DNA from: Pseudomonas sp. JUb42 | Lineage (GTDB): Bacteria; Pseudomonadota; Gammaproteobacteria; Pseudomonadales; Pseudomonadaceae | Length of the DNA: 64,000 nucleotides | Direction of reading: 5' to 3' | Assembly (NCBI RefSeq): GCF_024807945.1 | Contig: NZ_JANUFD010000004.1 | Span: forward strand, 186,001 to 250,000 | In this document: one piece after another, positions 7,644 to 16,892 of the stretch | Position numbering within the stretch: the first letter of the stretch is position 1 | Layout of the letters: each line of letters opens with the position of its first letter | The notes under the pieces: model-generated | The model's input: only the letters and a program-made list of their open reading frames with translations | What the model was told of the DNA's origin: nothing | Database searches by the model: none | Program-made: the position numbers and the translations under genes

Positions 7644-8366
7644 TTATCTGATAATCCCCTGCCCCAGTGCTTCACCCACCGCCTGAGCACGGTTGCTGAC
7701 GCCGAGCTTGTTGTAGATGGCCTTGAGGTGATACTTGATGGTGGACTCGGAGACTTCGCGTATGCGGGCAATCTCCCAGGAGGTCTTGCCTTCCCGCGCC
7801 CATTGCAGAATCTCCACTTCCCTGTCCGTCAGCCCGCGCGTTCTGAAACGCACGCCCCGCCCCGCCATGTGCAAGACCGGCACCATACTGGCGACCAGGT
7901 ATCGATCCGAAACCGACAGCGCACGCTTGATACCGTTGAGCGAACACACCGAAATAATCCCGTGCCCCCCACGACACTGACTTTTATAGCCGTAGGAAAG
8001 ACCGGGCATCAACTCGCAGTCGATCACCGCATCGTTGAGGTCGTCGCTGGCCGGATAATGTCGATGGGCTTCAGACCAATCCAGGAAGCCTTGGCGTTCG
8101 CGGTAACATTTGATGACAGGATCATCTTTCAACATGCGTCCACGCTGATAGAGTTGCCCCCAGCGACCGTCAACGTTGGACGTCACGAATGTCAGTAATG
8201 AAGTCCCCTTGAACTGGTAGAACATCGCGCGCTCACAGTCGCATTGCTGCCTTAACCAACCCAGGGCGTTTTCAATGGCTCGCTGGCCATCAAGTTCTGT
8301 AATACTGCTGACCATTTTTTGTATAAGTAAATCCATGGTGGAATTGACCGGTATGGCACTTCGCAT
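7644..8366 (-). CDS. LuxR-family regulator with autoinducer-binding domain (LuxR solo)
   Basis: From ATG 8366 (AAGGAG nine bases upstream) the product is 240 residues; an ATG at 8387 would place the Shine-Dalgarno inside the gene. The N-terminal autoinducer-binding domain keeps W69, Y73, D82, P83, W97 and probably G122, aligning with TraR W57, Y61, D70, P71, W85 and G113 at matching spacing over the first five. The C-terminal GerE-type helix-turn-helix has LTDREVEILQWAREGKTSWE and VSESTIKYHLKAIYNKLGV. No luxI-type synthase is visible in the window, so it is a solo that may sense its own, foreign or related signals. Plant-signal solos (PsoR/OryR type) usually change the first two pocket residues; this one does not. 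Confidence 0.85.
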   Translation of the reverse strand: MRSAIPVNSTMDLLIQKMVSSITELDGQRAIENALGWLRQQCDCERAMFYQFKGTSLLTFVTSNVDGRWGQLYQRGRMLKDDPVIKCYRERQGFLDWSEAHRHYPASDDLNDAVIDCELMPGLSYGYKSQCRGGHGIISVCSLNGIKRALSVSDRYLVASMVPVLHMAGRGVRFRTRGLTDREVEILQWAREGKTSWEIARIREVSESTIKYHLKAIYNKLGVSNRAQAVGEALGQGIIR

Positions 8367-8672
8367 AGTGACCTGCTCCTTATTCAACCCCCGCGCACAA
8401 CGGCCTGGTTATCTGCATAACGGCGAGGGCTGATGAAGCGAAACTTACACGAATAAAAACGTTTAAAACCCGAGGTCAAAACAAACAGGATTTACTGACA
8501 AATATGAAAGGCGCGTCCTACTTTTAAACAGGACATCACTTACAAGCGTCTGATTGATTTATATTTGAAAGATAGATATGGCGATGGAGATCAACACATC
8601 CGTTTGCAGAAGCGGCCGAACGCGGAACAAGCAAACGAGTTGAAATGCCAGGTGAGAGTCGGCTTGGTGATT

Positions 8673-8694
8673 GTAGGAGCCGCCTTGGTGGCGC
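8673..8694. repeat. Single REP half, family A
   Basis: GTAGGAGCCGCCTTGGTGGC matches the left arm of the family A doublet at 1776. It lies 40 bp before a family B doublet, so two families sit side by side. Confidence 0.7.
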
Positions 8695-8734
8695 AACACG
8701 CCGGTGACTGCTCCGACGCCATCGCCAGAACATT

Positions 8735-8824
8735 GTGGGAGCGAATTCATTCGCGAAAGCCTGATTCCAGGCAACAAATATCGATCGGATGTACCGGCCT
8801 CTTCGCGAATGAATTCGCTCCCAC
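8735..8824. repeat. REP doublet, family B
   Basis: GTGGGAGCGAATTCATTCGC at the left and its exact inverse GCGAATGAATTCGCTCCCAC at the right, about 90 bp overall. Related copies are at 23546, 28523 and 32289. Confidence 0.9.
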
Positions 8825-8915
8825 TTGATTCCCACAGGATTTGCCCTCGCCCCTGCCAAGGGTTGGCTGCGCGACAGCGCCGCATGAAATACGGCACTGA
8901 GATACGGGCCCGTTA

Positions 8916-9599
8916 TCAGAACGTGTTCAAATCGATCTCGGCAAAACTGCTCACGCAAGGATGCCCGGCCAGCTCGCCGCCATCTCGCGTCAGCCCGCAG
9001 GTCGCCATGCCGGCAGCCCGGGCGGCATCCAGTTCTTCGACGATATCCGAGAGAAACAGCGTCTCCCGTGGCGGATAGTTGATCGCCTCGCTGATGGACC
9101 GGTAGGACTTCACTTCGCGCTTGGGCCCGGAGGTGGTGTCGAAATAGCCGCTGAACAACGGCGACAGATCACCCGCTTCGGAGCAGCCGAAGATCAGCCG
9201 CTGGGCCTGGATCGAGCCCGACGAATACACGTACAGCTCATAGCCTTGCTGATGCCAGCGTTTGAGCGCCTCGACCGCGTCCGGGTAGACATGGCCCTTG
9301 AGCTGCCCGGCCTGATAGCCCTGTTCCCAGACCATGCCCTGCAACGCTTTGAGCGGCGTAGCCTTGCGGTCTTCGGCGATCCATTGCAGGAGAATCTCGA
9401 TCACCCGTTCGAGATCGGCCAAGGGTTCGCCACTGTCCAGGCGTATGGCGCGCAACTGCACTTGCACTTCTTCGCGCTCGACATGCTGGCGCAGGAAGTC
9501 CGGCAGATGCCGGGCCGCAAAGGGAAACAGCACATCAAAGACGAAGCTCACCGCACTGGTGGTGCCTTCGATATCCGTCAGGACCGCTTTTATCGCCAT
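8916..9599 (-). CDS. mtnC: Acireductone synthase (enolase-phosphatase E1)
   Basis: A 227-residue HAD-superfamily enzyme of methionine salvage. It enolises and dephosphorylates 2,3-diketo-5-methylthiopentyl-1-phosphate to acireductone. HAD motif I is seen as [14 protein letters not shown] (nucleophile Asp8), motif II as the Ser in YSSGSIQAQ, and motif IV as [18 protein letters not shown]. It is the last gene of the minus-strand set MFS-mtnB-mtnD-mtnC; a 29-bp gap separates it from mtnD, so co-transcription is likely. Downstream lies a REP-rich spacer rather than a clear terminator. Confidence 0.95.
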   Translation of the reverse strand: MAIKAVLTDIEGTTSAVSFVFDVLFPFAARHLPDFLRQHVEREEVQVQLRAIRLDSGEPLADLERVIEILLQWIAEDRKATPLKALQGMVWEQGYQAGQLKGHVYPDAVEALKRWHQQGYELYVYSSGSIQAQRLIFGCSEAGDLSPLFSGYFDTTSGPKREVKSYRSISEAINYPPRETLFLSDIVEELDAARAAGMATCGLTRDGGELAGHPCVSSFAEIDLNTF

Positions 9600-9628
9600 A
9601 TCAGTTCAGGTTCCTGTAGCAGCTCAAT

Positions 9629-10174
9629 TCAGTCTTCAAGACGGGGAAAACGGCTGGCAATGGACTCGCCGGTAAAATTGGCGACCCAGCCTTCCGGGTT
9701 GTTGAACAGGCGGATCGCGACGAAATGCGGGTGTTCACCCATGTCGAACCAGTGGCGAGTACCAGCCGGGACCGAGATCAGATCGTTCTTTTCGCAGAGT
9801 ACGGCATAGACGTGATCGTCGATATGCAGAGTAAACAACCCACGCCCGGCAACGAAAAATCTTACTTCGTCCTCGCCATGGCGATGTTCATCGAGAAACT
9901 TGGCACGCAACTCGGCTTTCTGCGGATGATCACTGTTGAGGCTGATCACGTCCACGGTGACATAACCGCGCTCGGTCATCAGCGTGTCGATCTGCTCGCG
10001 GTAGGCGGCGATCACTTCTTCCTGGCTGGCGCCAGGGGTGATCGGCGTAGCCGCCTGCCAGCGATCAAAGCCCACGCCATGCTCGGCCAGGGTCGAAACG
10101 ATGTCTTCAAGGTGGGTCAGGACCTTGTTCGGCTGCTCAGGACTGGATTCGTGATAAACGGACAGGCTGCTCAT
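9629..10174 (-). CDS. mtnD: Acireductone dioxygenase
   Basis: A 181-residue cupin enzyme oxidising acireductone to the 2-keto acid of methionine plus formate (iron form) or to methylthiopropionate, CO and formate (nickel form). The metal ligands are visible as His97, His99 and Glu103 in HRHGEDEVRFF, with a fourth His in the PAGTRHWFDMGEHPHF strand. The start MSSLSVYHES is the family's usual N terminus. It sits between mtnB (30-bp gap) and mtnC, completing three consecutive pathway steps in one operon. Confidence 0.96.
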   Translation of the reverse strand: MSSLSVYHESSPEQPNKVLTHLEDIVSTLAEHGVGFDRWQAATPITPGASQEEVIAAYREQIDTLMTERGYVTVDVISLNSDHPQKAELRAKFLDEHRHGEDEVRFFVAGRGLFTLHIDDHVYAVLCEKNDLISVPAGTRHWFDMGEHPHFVAIRLFNNPEGWVANFTGESIASRFPRLED

Positions 10175-10204
10175 GGCACGGCTTCCTCGATCGGTTAAAA
10201 GCTA

Positions 10205-10819
10205 TCAACGGTTTAATACGGCGCGAGCCTTGAGCTCACACTCGAACAGAAATTCAAAGGCTTCGATCTGACGCAAGGCATCGCTCATCTTCGCACCCCA
10301 GGTATAGAGGCCATGACCGCGAATCAGATACCCGGCGCAATCGGCATGGGCATCAAGCCAGGGCTGTACCTTGCTGGCCAGGCGGGCGATATCCTGGTCA
10401 TTGTCGAAGATCGGCACGACCACCCGGGACTCGTGGGTCTGCACGCCACTGAAAGCCTTTTGCAGCTCGTAGTCCTCGAAGACCAGGTGATCGGCCTCGG
10501 TCAGGCGCGATAATACGGTGGCGTTGACCGAGTGGGTATGCAATACCGCACCGACTTGCGGGCGGCACTGATACAGCTGGGTGTGGAGCAGGGTTTCCGC
10601 TGATGGCTTCTTGCCCGGCTCCAGGCTGTTGCCATTCAGGTCAGTGGCCAGCACATCGTCCAGGCCCAACTGGCCCTTGTGTTTGCCCGATACGGTGAGC
10701 AGCACTTCGGTCGCCGACAGGCGCGCCGAATAGTTGCTGCTGGTGGCAGGCGACCAGCCACGGCCGTACAGGAAGCGCCCGGCATCGATGATTTCCTGGC
10801 TCAATTGTTCGCGGGTCAT
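10205..10819 (-). CDS. mtnB: Methylthioribulose-1-phosphate dehydratase
   Basis: A 204-residue class II aldolase-fold enzyme dehydrating 5-methylthioribulose-1-phosphate. The open frame extends upstream to 11242, but the true start is ATG 10819 (MTREQLSQEI), preceded by AGAGGAGGGCGT and overlapping the stop of the MFS gene by four bases (ATGA). Zinc ligands are in GAVLHTHSVNATVLS (HTH) and IRGHGLYTWG. The family's SSNYSARL and SGKHKGQLG segments are present. Translational coupling with the upstream transporter gene is expected from the overlap. Confidence 0.95.
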   Translation of the reverse strand: MTREQLSQEIIDAGRFLYGRGWSPATSSNYSARLSATEVLLTVSGKHKGQLGLDDVLATDLNGNSLEPGKKPSAETLLHTQLYQCRPQVGAVLHTHSVNATVLSRLTEADHLVFEDYELQKAFSGVQTHESRVVVPIFDNDQDIARLASKVQPWLDAHADCAGYLIRGHGLYTWGAKMSDALRQIEAFEFLFECELKARAVLNR

Positions 10820-12009
10820 ACGCCCTCCTCTTTCATTCGTGTGGCAATCAGGATCGCGGCGGCCATGGCCGCGATGCTGGCGATACTGAAGGTCCAGGCC
10901 GGGCCCAGAGTGTTCCAGCTGTAACCGGCGTACAACGCCCCCAGTGCACCGCCGGTCCCGGACAGCGCGGCATACAGCGCCTGGCCCTGGCCTTGCTGTT
11001 GCGGGCCGAAGGTACGTTGCACGAAATGAATGGCAGACGCGTGAAAGCTGCCAAACGTCGCGGCGTGCAGGATCTGGGCGAAAATCAGCACCGGCAGGTA
11101 TTCTGCTTCGCTGCCCAGCAGCCACCAGCGTATGCCGGCCAGGCAGAAACTGACCATCAGCACCCGGCGCACCGAGAACCGTTGCAACAGGCGGCTCATG
11201 ATCAGAAACATCAGCACTTCCGCCACCACGCCCACTGCCCATAGCTGGCCGATAACGCCACGGCTGTAACCGAGATGCTCAAGGTGCAGAGTCAGGAAGG
11301 TGTAGTACGGCCCGTGGCTGAACTGCATCAGCGCCACACACAGGTAGAACACCCAGACGCCTGACTGCCCCAGTTGCGTGAGAAAACCACCCGCTGCCGC
11401 CGGTCGAGTCGAAGTGGCGGGCGGTGCGCTCGGCACCCACCAACTGCTGAGCATGATCCCGGCCAGGATCACCATCAAACCCTGGGGGTACAGGTCCAGA
11501 CTGTAGCTTTCGAACAACCGGCCCAGGCCGACGACAGCGAGAATGAAGCCAATCGAGCCCCACAGGCGAATCTGGCTGTAGCGCGACACCTGGCCTTGCA
11601 GGTGCGACAGGGTGATGACTTCGAACTGCGGCAACACGGCATGCCAGAAAAACGCATGCAGGGCCATGACCATCGCCAGCCAGGCATAGCTCTTGTCGAA
11701 CAGAATCAGGGAAAAGCTCAGCAGCGCACAGACAGCGCCGAAACGCACGATAGCCAGGCGCCGCCCGGTGTAGTCACCCAGCCAGCCCCAGATATTCGGT
11801 GCGATGCAGCGCATCAGCATGGGAATCGCCACCAGTTCGCCGATTCGCGCACTGGCAAAGCCCAAGTGGTGGAAGTACAGCGCCAGGAACGGCGCAGTCG
11901 ACCCCAACAGGGCGAAATAGAACAGGTAGAAACCGGACAGCCGCCAATAAGGAAGCTGCCCCGTGGGCGATGGCGTCACCTCAGGAAACCGTGCCGGTGG
12001 TGACGCCAC
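10816..12009 (-). CDS. MFS transporter, HcaT-like, of the methionine-salvage operon
   Basis: A 397-residue protein with about twelve membrane helices and an MFS_1-like (3-phenylpropionate transporter, HcaT-like) layout: YWRLSGFYLFYFALLGSTAPFLALYF in helix 1 and RLWGSIGFILAVVGLG in helix 5. It is the first gene of the salvage operon and overlaps mtnB by four bases. The same order is found in P. aeruginosa (PA1682 before PA1683, from memory). The conserved linkage suggests transport of methylthioribose or a related thio-sugar or keto acid, but the substrate is not known. Only six bases separate it from aroC upstream. Confidence 0.85.
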   Translation of the reverse strand: MASPPARFPEVTPSPTGQLPYWRLSGFYLFYFALLGSTAPFLALYFHHLGFASARIGELVAIPMLMRCIAPNIWGWLGDYTGRRLAIVRFGAVCALLSFSLILFDKSYAWLAMVMALHAFFWHAVLPQFEVITLSHLQGQVSRYSQIRLWGSIGFILAVVGLGRLFESYSLDLYPQGLMVILAGIMLSSWWVPSAPPATSTRPAAAGGFLTQLGQSGVWVFYLCVALMQFSHGPYYTFLTLHLEHLGYSRGVIGQLWAVGVVAEVLMFLIMSRLLQRFSVRRVLMVSFCLAGIRWWLLGSEAEYLPVLIFAQILHAATFGSFHASAIHFVQRTFGPQQQGQGQALYAALSGTGGALGALYAGYSWNTLGPAWTFSIASIAAMAAAILIATRMKEEGV

Positions 12010-12015
12010 TGGCCA

Positions 12016-13107
12016 TCAGAGTTGCCCCAGCACCGGCGTGGTCACCCGCACATCGGCATTCTGCCCGCGATGACGCAACAGATGGTCGAGCAGCACGATG
12101 GCCATCATCGCCTCGGCGATAGGCGTGGCACGGATACCCACGCACGGGTCGTGACGACCCTTGGTGATGACGTCAACCGGGTTGCCATGCACGTCGATGG
12201 ACTGCCCCGGCGTGGTGATGCTGGACGTCGGCTTGAGAGCCAGATGGGCGACGATAGGCTGACCGGAAGAAATGCCGCCGAGGATGCCGCCGGCATTGTT
12301 CGACAGGAAGCCTTCAGGGGTCAGTTCGTCGCGATGCTCGGTGCCACGCTGGGCGACACTGGCGAAACCGGCGCCGATCTCCACGCCCTTGACCGCATTG
12401 ATGCTCATCAGGGCATGGGCCAGTTCGGCATCCAGGCGATCAAAGATCGGCTCGCCCAGACCCGGCATGACGCCTTCGGCCACCACTGTGATCTTCGCCC
12501 CGACCGAATCCTGATCGCGACGCAACTGGTCCATATAGGCTTCCAGTTCCGGCACCTTGTCCGGGTCCGGGCAGAAAAATGCGTTCTGCTCTACCGAATC
12601 CCAGGTCTTGAACGGAATCTCGATGGGCCCCAGCTGACTCATGTAACCACGCACCTGAATGCCCAGGGTCGCCAGGTATTTCTTGGCAATGGCGCCTGCG
12701 GCCACGCGCATGGCGGTTTCCCGCGCCGAGCTGCGGCCACCGCCACGGTAGTCACGCACACCGTACTTCTGGTGGTAGGTGTAATCGGCGTGGGCCGGGC
12801 GGAACAGGTCCTGGATCGCCGAGTAATCCTTGGATTTCTGATCGGTATTGCGGATCAGCAGGCCGATGGAGGTGCCGGTGGTCTTGCCCTCGAAGACGCC
12901 GGAGAGGATTTCCACCTCGTCGGCTTCCTGGCGCTGGGTGGTATGACGGCTGGTGCCGGGCTTGCGTCGATCCAGGTCGATCTGCAGGTCCTGCAGCGAC
13001 AGCTCAAGGCCCGGCGGGCAGCCGTCAACGATAGCAACCAGTGCCGGACCATGGCTTTCGCCGGCAGTGGTGACAGTGAACAGCTTGCCGTAGGTATTGC
13101 CGGACAT
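12016..13107 (-). CDS. aroC: Chorismate synthase
   Basis: A 363-residue enzyme that removes phosphate from 5-enolpyruvylshikimate-3-phosphate, the last step of the shikimate pathway; it needs reduced FMN. Signatures seen are [20 protein letters not shown] at the N terminus, the FMN-contacting [19 protein letters not shown], and [20 protein letters not shown]. The length is as expected. The MFS gene begins six bases after the aroC stop, so the salvage operon probably shares the aroC promoter. The alpha/beta hydrolase gene is divergent, leaving a 136-bp promoter region. Confidence 0.97.
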   Translation of the reverse strand: MSGNTYGKLFTVTTAGESHGPALVAIVDGCPPGLELSLQDLQIDLDRRKPGTSRHTTQRQEADEVEILSGVFEGKTTGTSIGLLIRNTDQKSKDYSAIQDLFRPAHADYTYHQKYGVRDYRGGGRSSARETAMRVAAGAIAKKYLATLGIQVRGYMSQLGPIEIPFKTWDSVEQNAFFCPDPDKVPELEAYMDQLRRDQDSVGAKITVVAEGVMPGLGEPIFDRLDAELAHALMSINAVKGVEIGAGFASVAQRGTEHRDELTPEGFLSNNAGGILGGISSGQPIVAHLALKPTSSITTPGQSIDVHGNPVDVITKGRHDPCVGIRATPIAEAMMAIVLLDHLLRHRGQNADVRVTTPVLGQL

Positions 13108-13243
13108 GCAGGAGGCTCCGAGAAATCAGCGAGATCGATAAAAACAAGCCGACAAGTATACGCGGGCTTATCATCGACTTCACCCTCGAACCTTATGCGT
13201 TGCGCCGCGTCCAATCGGCACTCCCGCAAATAGTGGCCTTACG

Positions 13244-14203
13244 ATGTTACGCATGCTTGCCCTGCTCCTCCCTTTATTAGTCACTGGCCTGGCCCAGGCG
13301 GCCCCGGTCGTGCTGCAACGGCCGATCAGCCTGGACACCGGCAGCGGCGAGCTGTTCGGCACCCTGCTGCTGCCGCAATCGAGCAAACCGGTGCCGGTGG
13401 TATTGATCATCGCCGGCTCCGGCCCCACCGACCGCGACGGCAACAACCCCGATGGCGGGCGCAACGACAATCTGCGCCGCCTGGCCGTGATGCTGGCCAG
13501 CAATAACATCGCCAGCGTGCGCTACGACAAGCGCGGCGTGGCCGCCAGTCACCCCGCCACCCCGGATGAGCGCAACCTGAGCTTCGACCACTACGTCGCT
13601 GACGCGGTGGCCTGGAGCCAGAAACTCAAGACCGACCCGCGCCTGGGCCCGCTGATCCTGCTGGGTCATAGCGAAGGCGCATTGGTGGCGACCCTGGCGG
13701 CAGAAAAAAGCGGCGCGGCGGCGGTAATTTCCGTGGCGGGCACCGGTCGTCCGGTGGATCAGGTCCTGCGCGAGCAGCTCAAGGAGCGCATGCCGCCGCC
13801 GTTGCTGCAACGCAGTGAACAATTGCTGAGCAGCCTCAAGGCGGGCAAGACCGACGACAATGTCCCGGACGAATTGCAGGTGCTGTTCCGCCCCAGTGTG
13901 CAGCCGTACCTGATCTCGCTGTTTCGCCAGGACCCGGCGGCCGCGTTCGGCCAACTGCGCGTCCCGGCACTGATCATTCAGGGCCGCAACGATATTCAAG
14001 TCGGCGTGCAGGACGCCGAACTGTTGCACAGGGCCAATCCCAAGGCCGAACTGGCGCTGATCGACGGCATGAACCATGTCATGCGTATCGTGCCCGATGA
14101 CATCAAACAGCAACTGGCCTCCTATAAGAATCCGGATCTACCCTTGGCCAGCCAGTTGTCCGAGCGGATCCTGCGCTTTATCGGTGCGTTGCCGGCGGCC
14201 TGA
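13244..14203 (+). CDS. Exported alpha/beta hydrolase
   Basis: A 319-residue protein with a Sec signal peptide (MLRMLALLLPLLVTGLAQA, cleavage near 19). The catalytic triad of an alpha/beta hydrolase is visible: nucleophile elbow ILLGHSEGALVA, acid in IQGRNDIQV, and His in IDGMNHVMRI. The oxyanion segment IIAGSGPTDRDG resembles periplasmic esterase/peptidase-like hydrolases of the S9 type. The gene is divergent from aroC and matches the PA1680 position. Substrate unknown; the large open frame on the opposite strand is a codon-usage shadow. Confidence 0.85.
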   Translation: MLRMLALLLPLLVTGLAQAAPVVLQRPISLDTGSGELFGTLLLPQSSKPVPVVLIIAGSGPTDRDGNNPDGGRNDNLRRLAVMLASNNIASVRYDKRGVAASHPATPDERNLSFDHYVADAVAWSQKLKTDPRLGPLILLGHSEGALVATLAAEKSGAAAVISVAGTGRPVDQVLREQLKERMPPPLLQRSEQLLSSLKAGKTDDNVPDELQVLFRPSVQPYLISLFRQDPAAAFGQLRVPALIIQGRNDIQVGVQDAELLHRANPKAELALIDGMNHVMRIVPDDIKQQLASYKNPDLPLASQLSERILRFIGALPAA

Positions 14204-14318
14204 GCAAAGTTTTTGACGCCAGCAAAACCTGCGCGCCCTTCAGATTCCGCCAACGTGGCCGATAATGGGGAACTGGCATCGTGTTTGCTCCGTAATGCCT
14301 TGGACAGGATCGTCGTTA

Positions 14319-15116
14319 ATGACTGAAGCAAATCCCATGACCGAAACCGCCGAAGCCGAAGCCACACCCGAAGTAGAAGCCACCCCCAAGCTGTGGGACG
14401 ACGTGCAGCCCGAGATTTTCCAGATGCTGCGCCTGGCGCCCTTGCAGACGGATCGGGCCACCGGTGGCCGACCGCTGCGTTTCGTCCAGTTCGGCAAGGC
14501 CGAGCGCCATAGCAAGGAAACCAGCCTGCTGCGCATGAATATCCAGCTGCCGGGCCAGCGCGTGCGCCGCGAACAGAACACCCTGGATGTGTGGGTCGAT
14601 CATGTCACCCGTATTGTCAGCTTTGGCCCCGCCTCCGGTATCCAGATCGAACCCTGGAACCGTGGTATCGGCCGTTTCCTCATTGCCCAGGCCATCCACT
14701 GGACGCAAAAGCGTTGGGCCACCTATCGCATCGAAGGCTTTGACCTGGCGAGCAAGGACGGCCTCAACGAAGACACCCGCCTGCGCCGCGACCACTTCCT
14801 GCGCACCCGTGGTTTTGAGGTCGGCTATGCCGATGCCCAGCACCTTAAAGGCAGCGTCAAGGAAGTCCAGGTTGGCAATCTGAACAACACCTGGAACAAC
14901 GACAAGGTGCAAATCATCGAAATTCTCGAAGCCTCGCAGATGCTCGAGAAAGCCGAACAGAACATGAAGGAACAGGAAGTCCAGATTCGCCAGCATGAAG
15001 AAAAGGTCGGCAAGTACAAGCGCGAAGACAGCAGCCTGCGCTTTACCATCGCTTGCCTGGTGACCTTTGCGGTGTTCCAGGCCGGGTTATTGATCTGGAT
15101 TGCGACGCATCGCTGA
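14319..15116 (+). CDS. Hypothetical protein with GNAT-like region, coiled coil and C-terminal anchor
   Basis: I take ATG 14319 (MTEANPMTETAEAEATPE); an earlier in-frame ATG at 14265 is less natural, and ATG 14337 is also possible. The 265-residue product has an acidic N-terminal tail, then a region with NRGIGRFLIAQAI and RRDHFLRTRGFEVGYAD, reminiscent of motif A and the last strand of GNAT acetyltransferases. A coiled coil (about residues 200-240, ASQMLEKAEQNMKEQEVQIR) and one C-terminal membrane helix (FTIACLVTFAVFQAGLLIWI) follow. It would be tail-anchored facing the cytoplasm. Acetyltransferase activity is speculative. It matches PA1679 by position. Confidence 0.65.
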   Translation: MTEANPMTETAEAEATPEVEATPKLWDDVQPEIFQMLRLAPLQTDRATGGRPLRFVQFGKAERHSKETSLLRMNIQLPGQRVRREQNTLDVWVDHVTRIVSFGPASGIQIEPWNRGIGRFLIAQAIHWTQKRWATYRIEGFDLASKDGLNEDTRLRRDHFLRTRGFEVGYADAQHLKGSVKEVQVGNLNNTWNNDKVQIIEILEASQMLEKAEQNMKEQEVQIRQHEEKVGKYKREDSSLRFTIACLVTFAVFQAGLLIWIATHR

Positions 15117-15158
15117 TTGATTTCTGGATGACACAGCTGCCAGAAATGGAATGACATT

Positions 15159-15248
15159 GTGGGAGCCGGCTTGCTGGCGATTGCGTCAGTTCAGTCACTG
15201 ACGCTATTACGAGCGCTGCGCACTCGATCGCCACCAAGGCGGCTCCCA
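15159..15248. repeat. REP doublet, family A
   Basis: GTGGGAGCCGGCTTGCTGGCG at the left and CGCCACCAAGGCGGCTCCCAC at the right. It lies between convergent genes, at the left boundary of the peptide-transport insertion. Confidence 0.88.
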
Positions 15249-15272
15249 CAAATTGTGATACGTCCAGTTAGA

Positions 15273-16868
15273 TCAGTAAGCCGCCACCAACCCATCCTTG
15301 CGCGGATCGGTCCCGCCGACATAGCCATGGGCGGTGCGCTGAATGATCTGCGCGCCGCCAAAGGCAAACACCCCGCTCGGCTCTTCTATATCGACGTCGT
15401 GCCCCTTGGCTCGCAGTTCTTCCACCACCAGCCGGTCAAACGAGCGCTCCACCGCGACTTTCAGCCCGGCTTCGAGCCTCCAGCGTGGTGCATCGGCGGC
15501 GGCTTGCGGATTCTGCTTGTAGCGCAGGATGCGCATCATCATCTGCAAGTGCCCCTGAGCCTGCATCGGCCCGCCCATCAACCCAAACGACATCAATGGC
15601 GTGCCGTCGGCATTCATCACGAAGCCAGGAATGATGGTGTGGAAAGGCCGCTTGCCCGGCGCAACGACGTTCACATGCGCGGGATCAAGGCTGAAACCGG
15701 CACCGCGGTTCTGCAGGCTGATCCCCGTGCCGGGCACGACAACACCGGAACCAAAGCCCATATAGTTGGACTGAATGAACGAGACCATCATGCCGCTCTC
15801 GTCCGCCGCTGACAGATACACCGTGCCGCCCGCTTTCGGTGAGCCGTGGCCGGGGTTGGCGGCCTGCTCGGTGACCAGCGCGGCCCGTTCCTTCAGGTAG
15901 GTCGGGTCGAGCAACTGTTCGGAGCGCAAACGCATGTGGTCATTGTCTGCCACGTGTTCGTTGAGGTCGGCCAGGGCCAGCTTCATCGCTTCGAGGACCG
16001 GATGAACCGTGGCGATACTGTCTACCGGATACTCACCGACACCCAGCGCCTCAAGCATGGTCAGGCCGGACAGCGTGGCAATGCCCTGGCCGTTGGGCGG
16101 CAGTTCGTGCACTACGGCGCCAGCATAGGGCACCGACAGGGTCTCGATCCAGTCGACGCTGTGGCTGGCCAGATCCGCAAGACTCATCACGCTGCCGTTG
16201 GCATTGGCGTGGGCGATGATGGCCTGGGCCAGTTCGCCACGGTAGAACGACTCGCCCTTGGTCTCGGCGATCGATTGCAGGGTCTTGGCGTGATCGGTGA
16301 GCTTGATCTTCTCGCCCGCCTTCGGCGCCTTGCCCCCCGGCAGGAAGCATTCGGCAAAGCCCGGTTGATCCTTGAGCAGCCCGGCACCACGGCGCCACAG
16401 TTCGGCGATGATCGGCGTGACCTGATAACCGTCGCGGGCATAACCGATGGCAGGCTCGGCCAGCGTGGCAAACGGCAACTTGCCGTAGCGCTCGGACAAC
16501 GCGACCCACGCCGATACCGCGCCGGGCACTGTCACGGCGCCCCAACCACGCTGCGGCATTTCTTTCTGGCCGTCGAAAAATGCCGGTGTCCAGCCCTGTG
16601 GCGAGCGACCGGATGCATTCAGACCCTGCAACTTTTTGCCGTCCCAGACGATAGCGAACGCATCGCTGCCGATACCGCAACCGGTCGGCTCGACCACCGT
16701 CAGCACCATGGCCGCTGCAATGGCCGCGTCGACGGCGTTGCCGCCCTTGCGCAGCATGTCCAGGCCGGCCTGTGCCGCCAATGGCTGCGAGCAGGCGACC
16801 ATGTTGTTGCCCATCACCGGCGAGCGGGCGGACGCGTAGGGTTGGCTGTAATCCAGATCATCGAACAT
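15273..16868 (-). CDS. Gamma-glutamyltransferase family protein, cytoplasmic
   Basis: A 531-residue Ntn-hydrolase precursor. These enzymes self-cleave before a Thr and hydrolyse gamma-glutamyl bonds, as in glutathione. The conserved PLAAQAGLDMLRKGGNAVDAA start, PTGCGIGSDAF, and the processing site GGTVYLSAAD with Thr349 as predicted nucleophile are present, followed by FGSGVVVPGTGISLQNRG. Unlike E. coli Ggt there is no signal peptide, so it acts on imported substrate in the cytoplasm. It is the last gene of an operon with an oligopeptide-type importer, 25 bp after the permease gene. Together these suggest uptake and breakdown of glutathione or another gamma-glutamyl compound (inference). Confidence 0.88.
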   Translation of the reverse strand: MFDDLDYSQPYASARSPVMGNNMVACSQPLAAQAGLDMLRKGGNAVDAAIAAAMVLTVVEPTGCGIGSDAFAIVWDGKKLQGLNASGRSPQGWTPAFFDGQKEMPQRGWGAVTVPGAVSAWVALSERYGKLPFATLAEPAIGYARDGYQVTPIIAELWRRGAGLLKDQPGFAECFLPGGKAPKAGEKIKLTDHAKTLQSIAETKGESFYRGELAQAIIAHANANGSVMSLADLASHSVDWIETLSVPYAGAVVHELPPNGQGIATLSGLTMLEALGVGEYPVDSIATVHPVLEAMKLALADLNEHVADNDHMRLRSEQLLDPTYLKERAALVTEQAANPGHGSPKAGGTVYLSAADESGMMVSFIQSNYMGFGSGVVVPGTGISLQNRGAGFSLDPAHVNVVAPGKRPFHTIIPGFVMNADGTPLMSFGLMGGPMQAQGHLQMMMRILRYKQNPQAAADAPRWRLEAGLKVAVERSFDRLVVEELRAKGHDVDIEEPSGVFAFGGAQIIQRTAHGYVGGTDPRKDGLVAAY

Positions 16869-16892
16869 GAAAGAGCTCTCTTTGGGCAGTGA

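Larger units (their letters stand above)
8367..8915. other. Intergenic stretch with REP elements
   Basis: No gene. It holds the luxR-type promoter region (AT-rich to about 8580), one family A REP half at 8673-8694, and a family B doublet at 8735-8824. The open frames across it are made of repeat sequence. Confidence 0.7.

Noticed and set aside
10820..11242. N-terminal extension of mtnB
   Set aside because: It lies in the MFS gene in another frame; the MTREQLSQE start has a strong ribosome-binding site and the four-base overlap of coupled genes.
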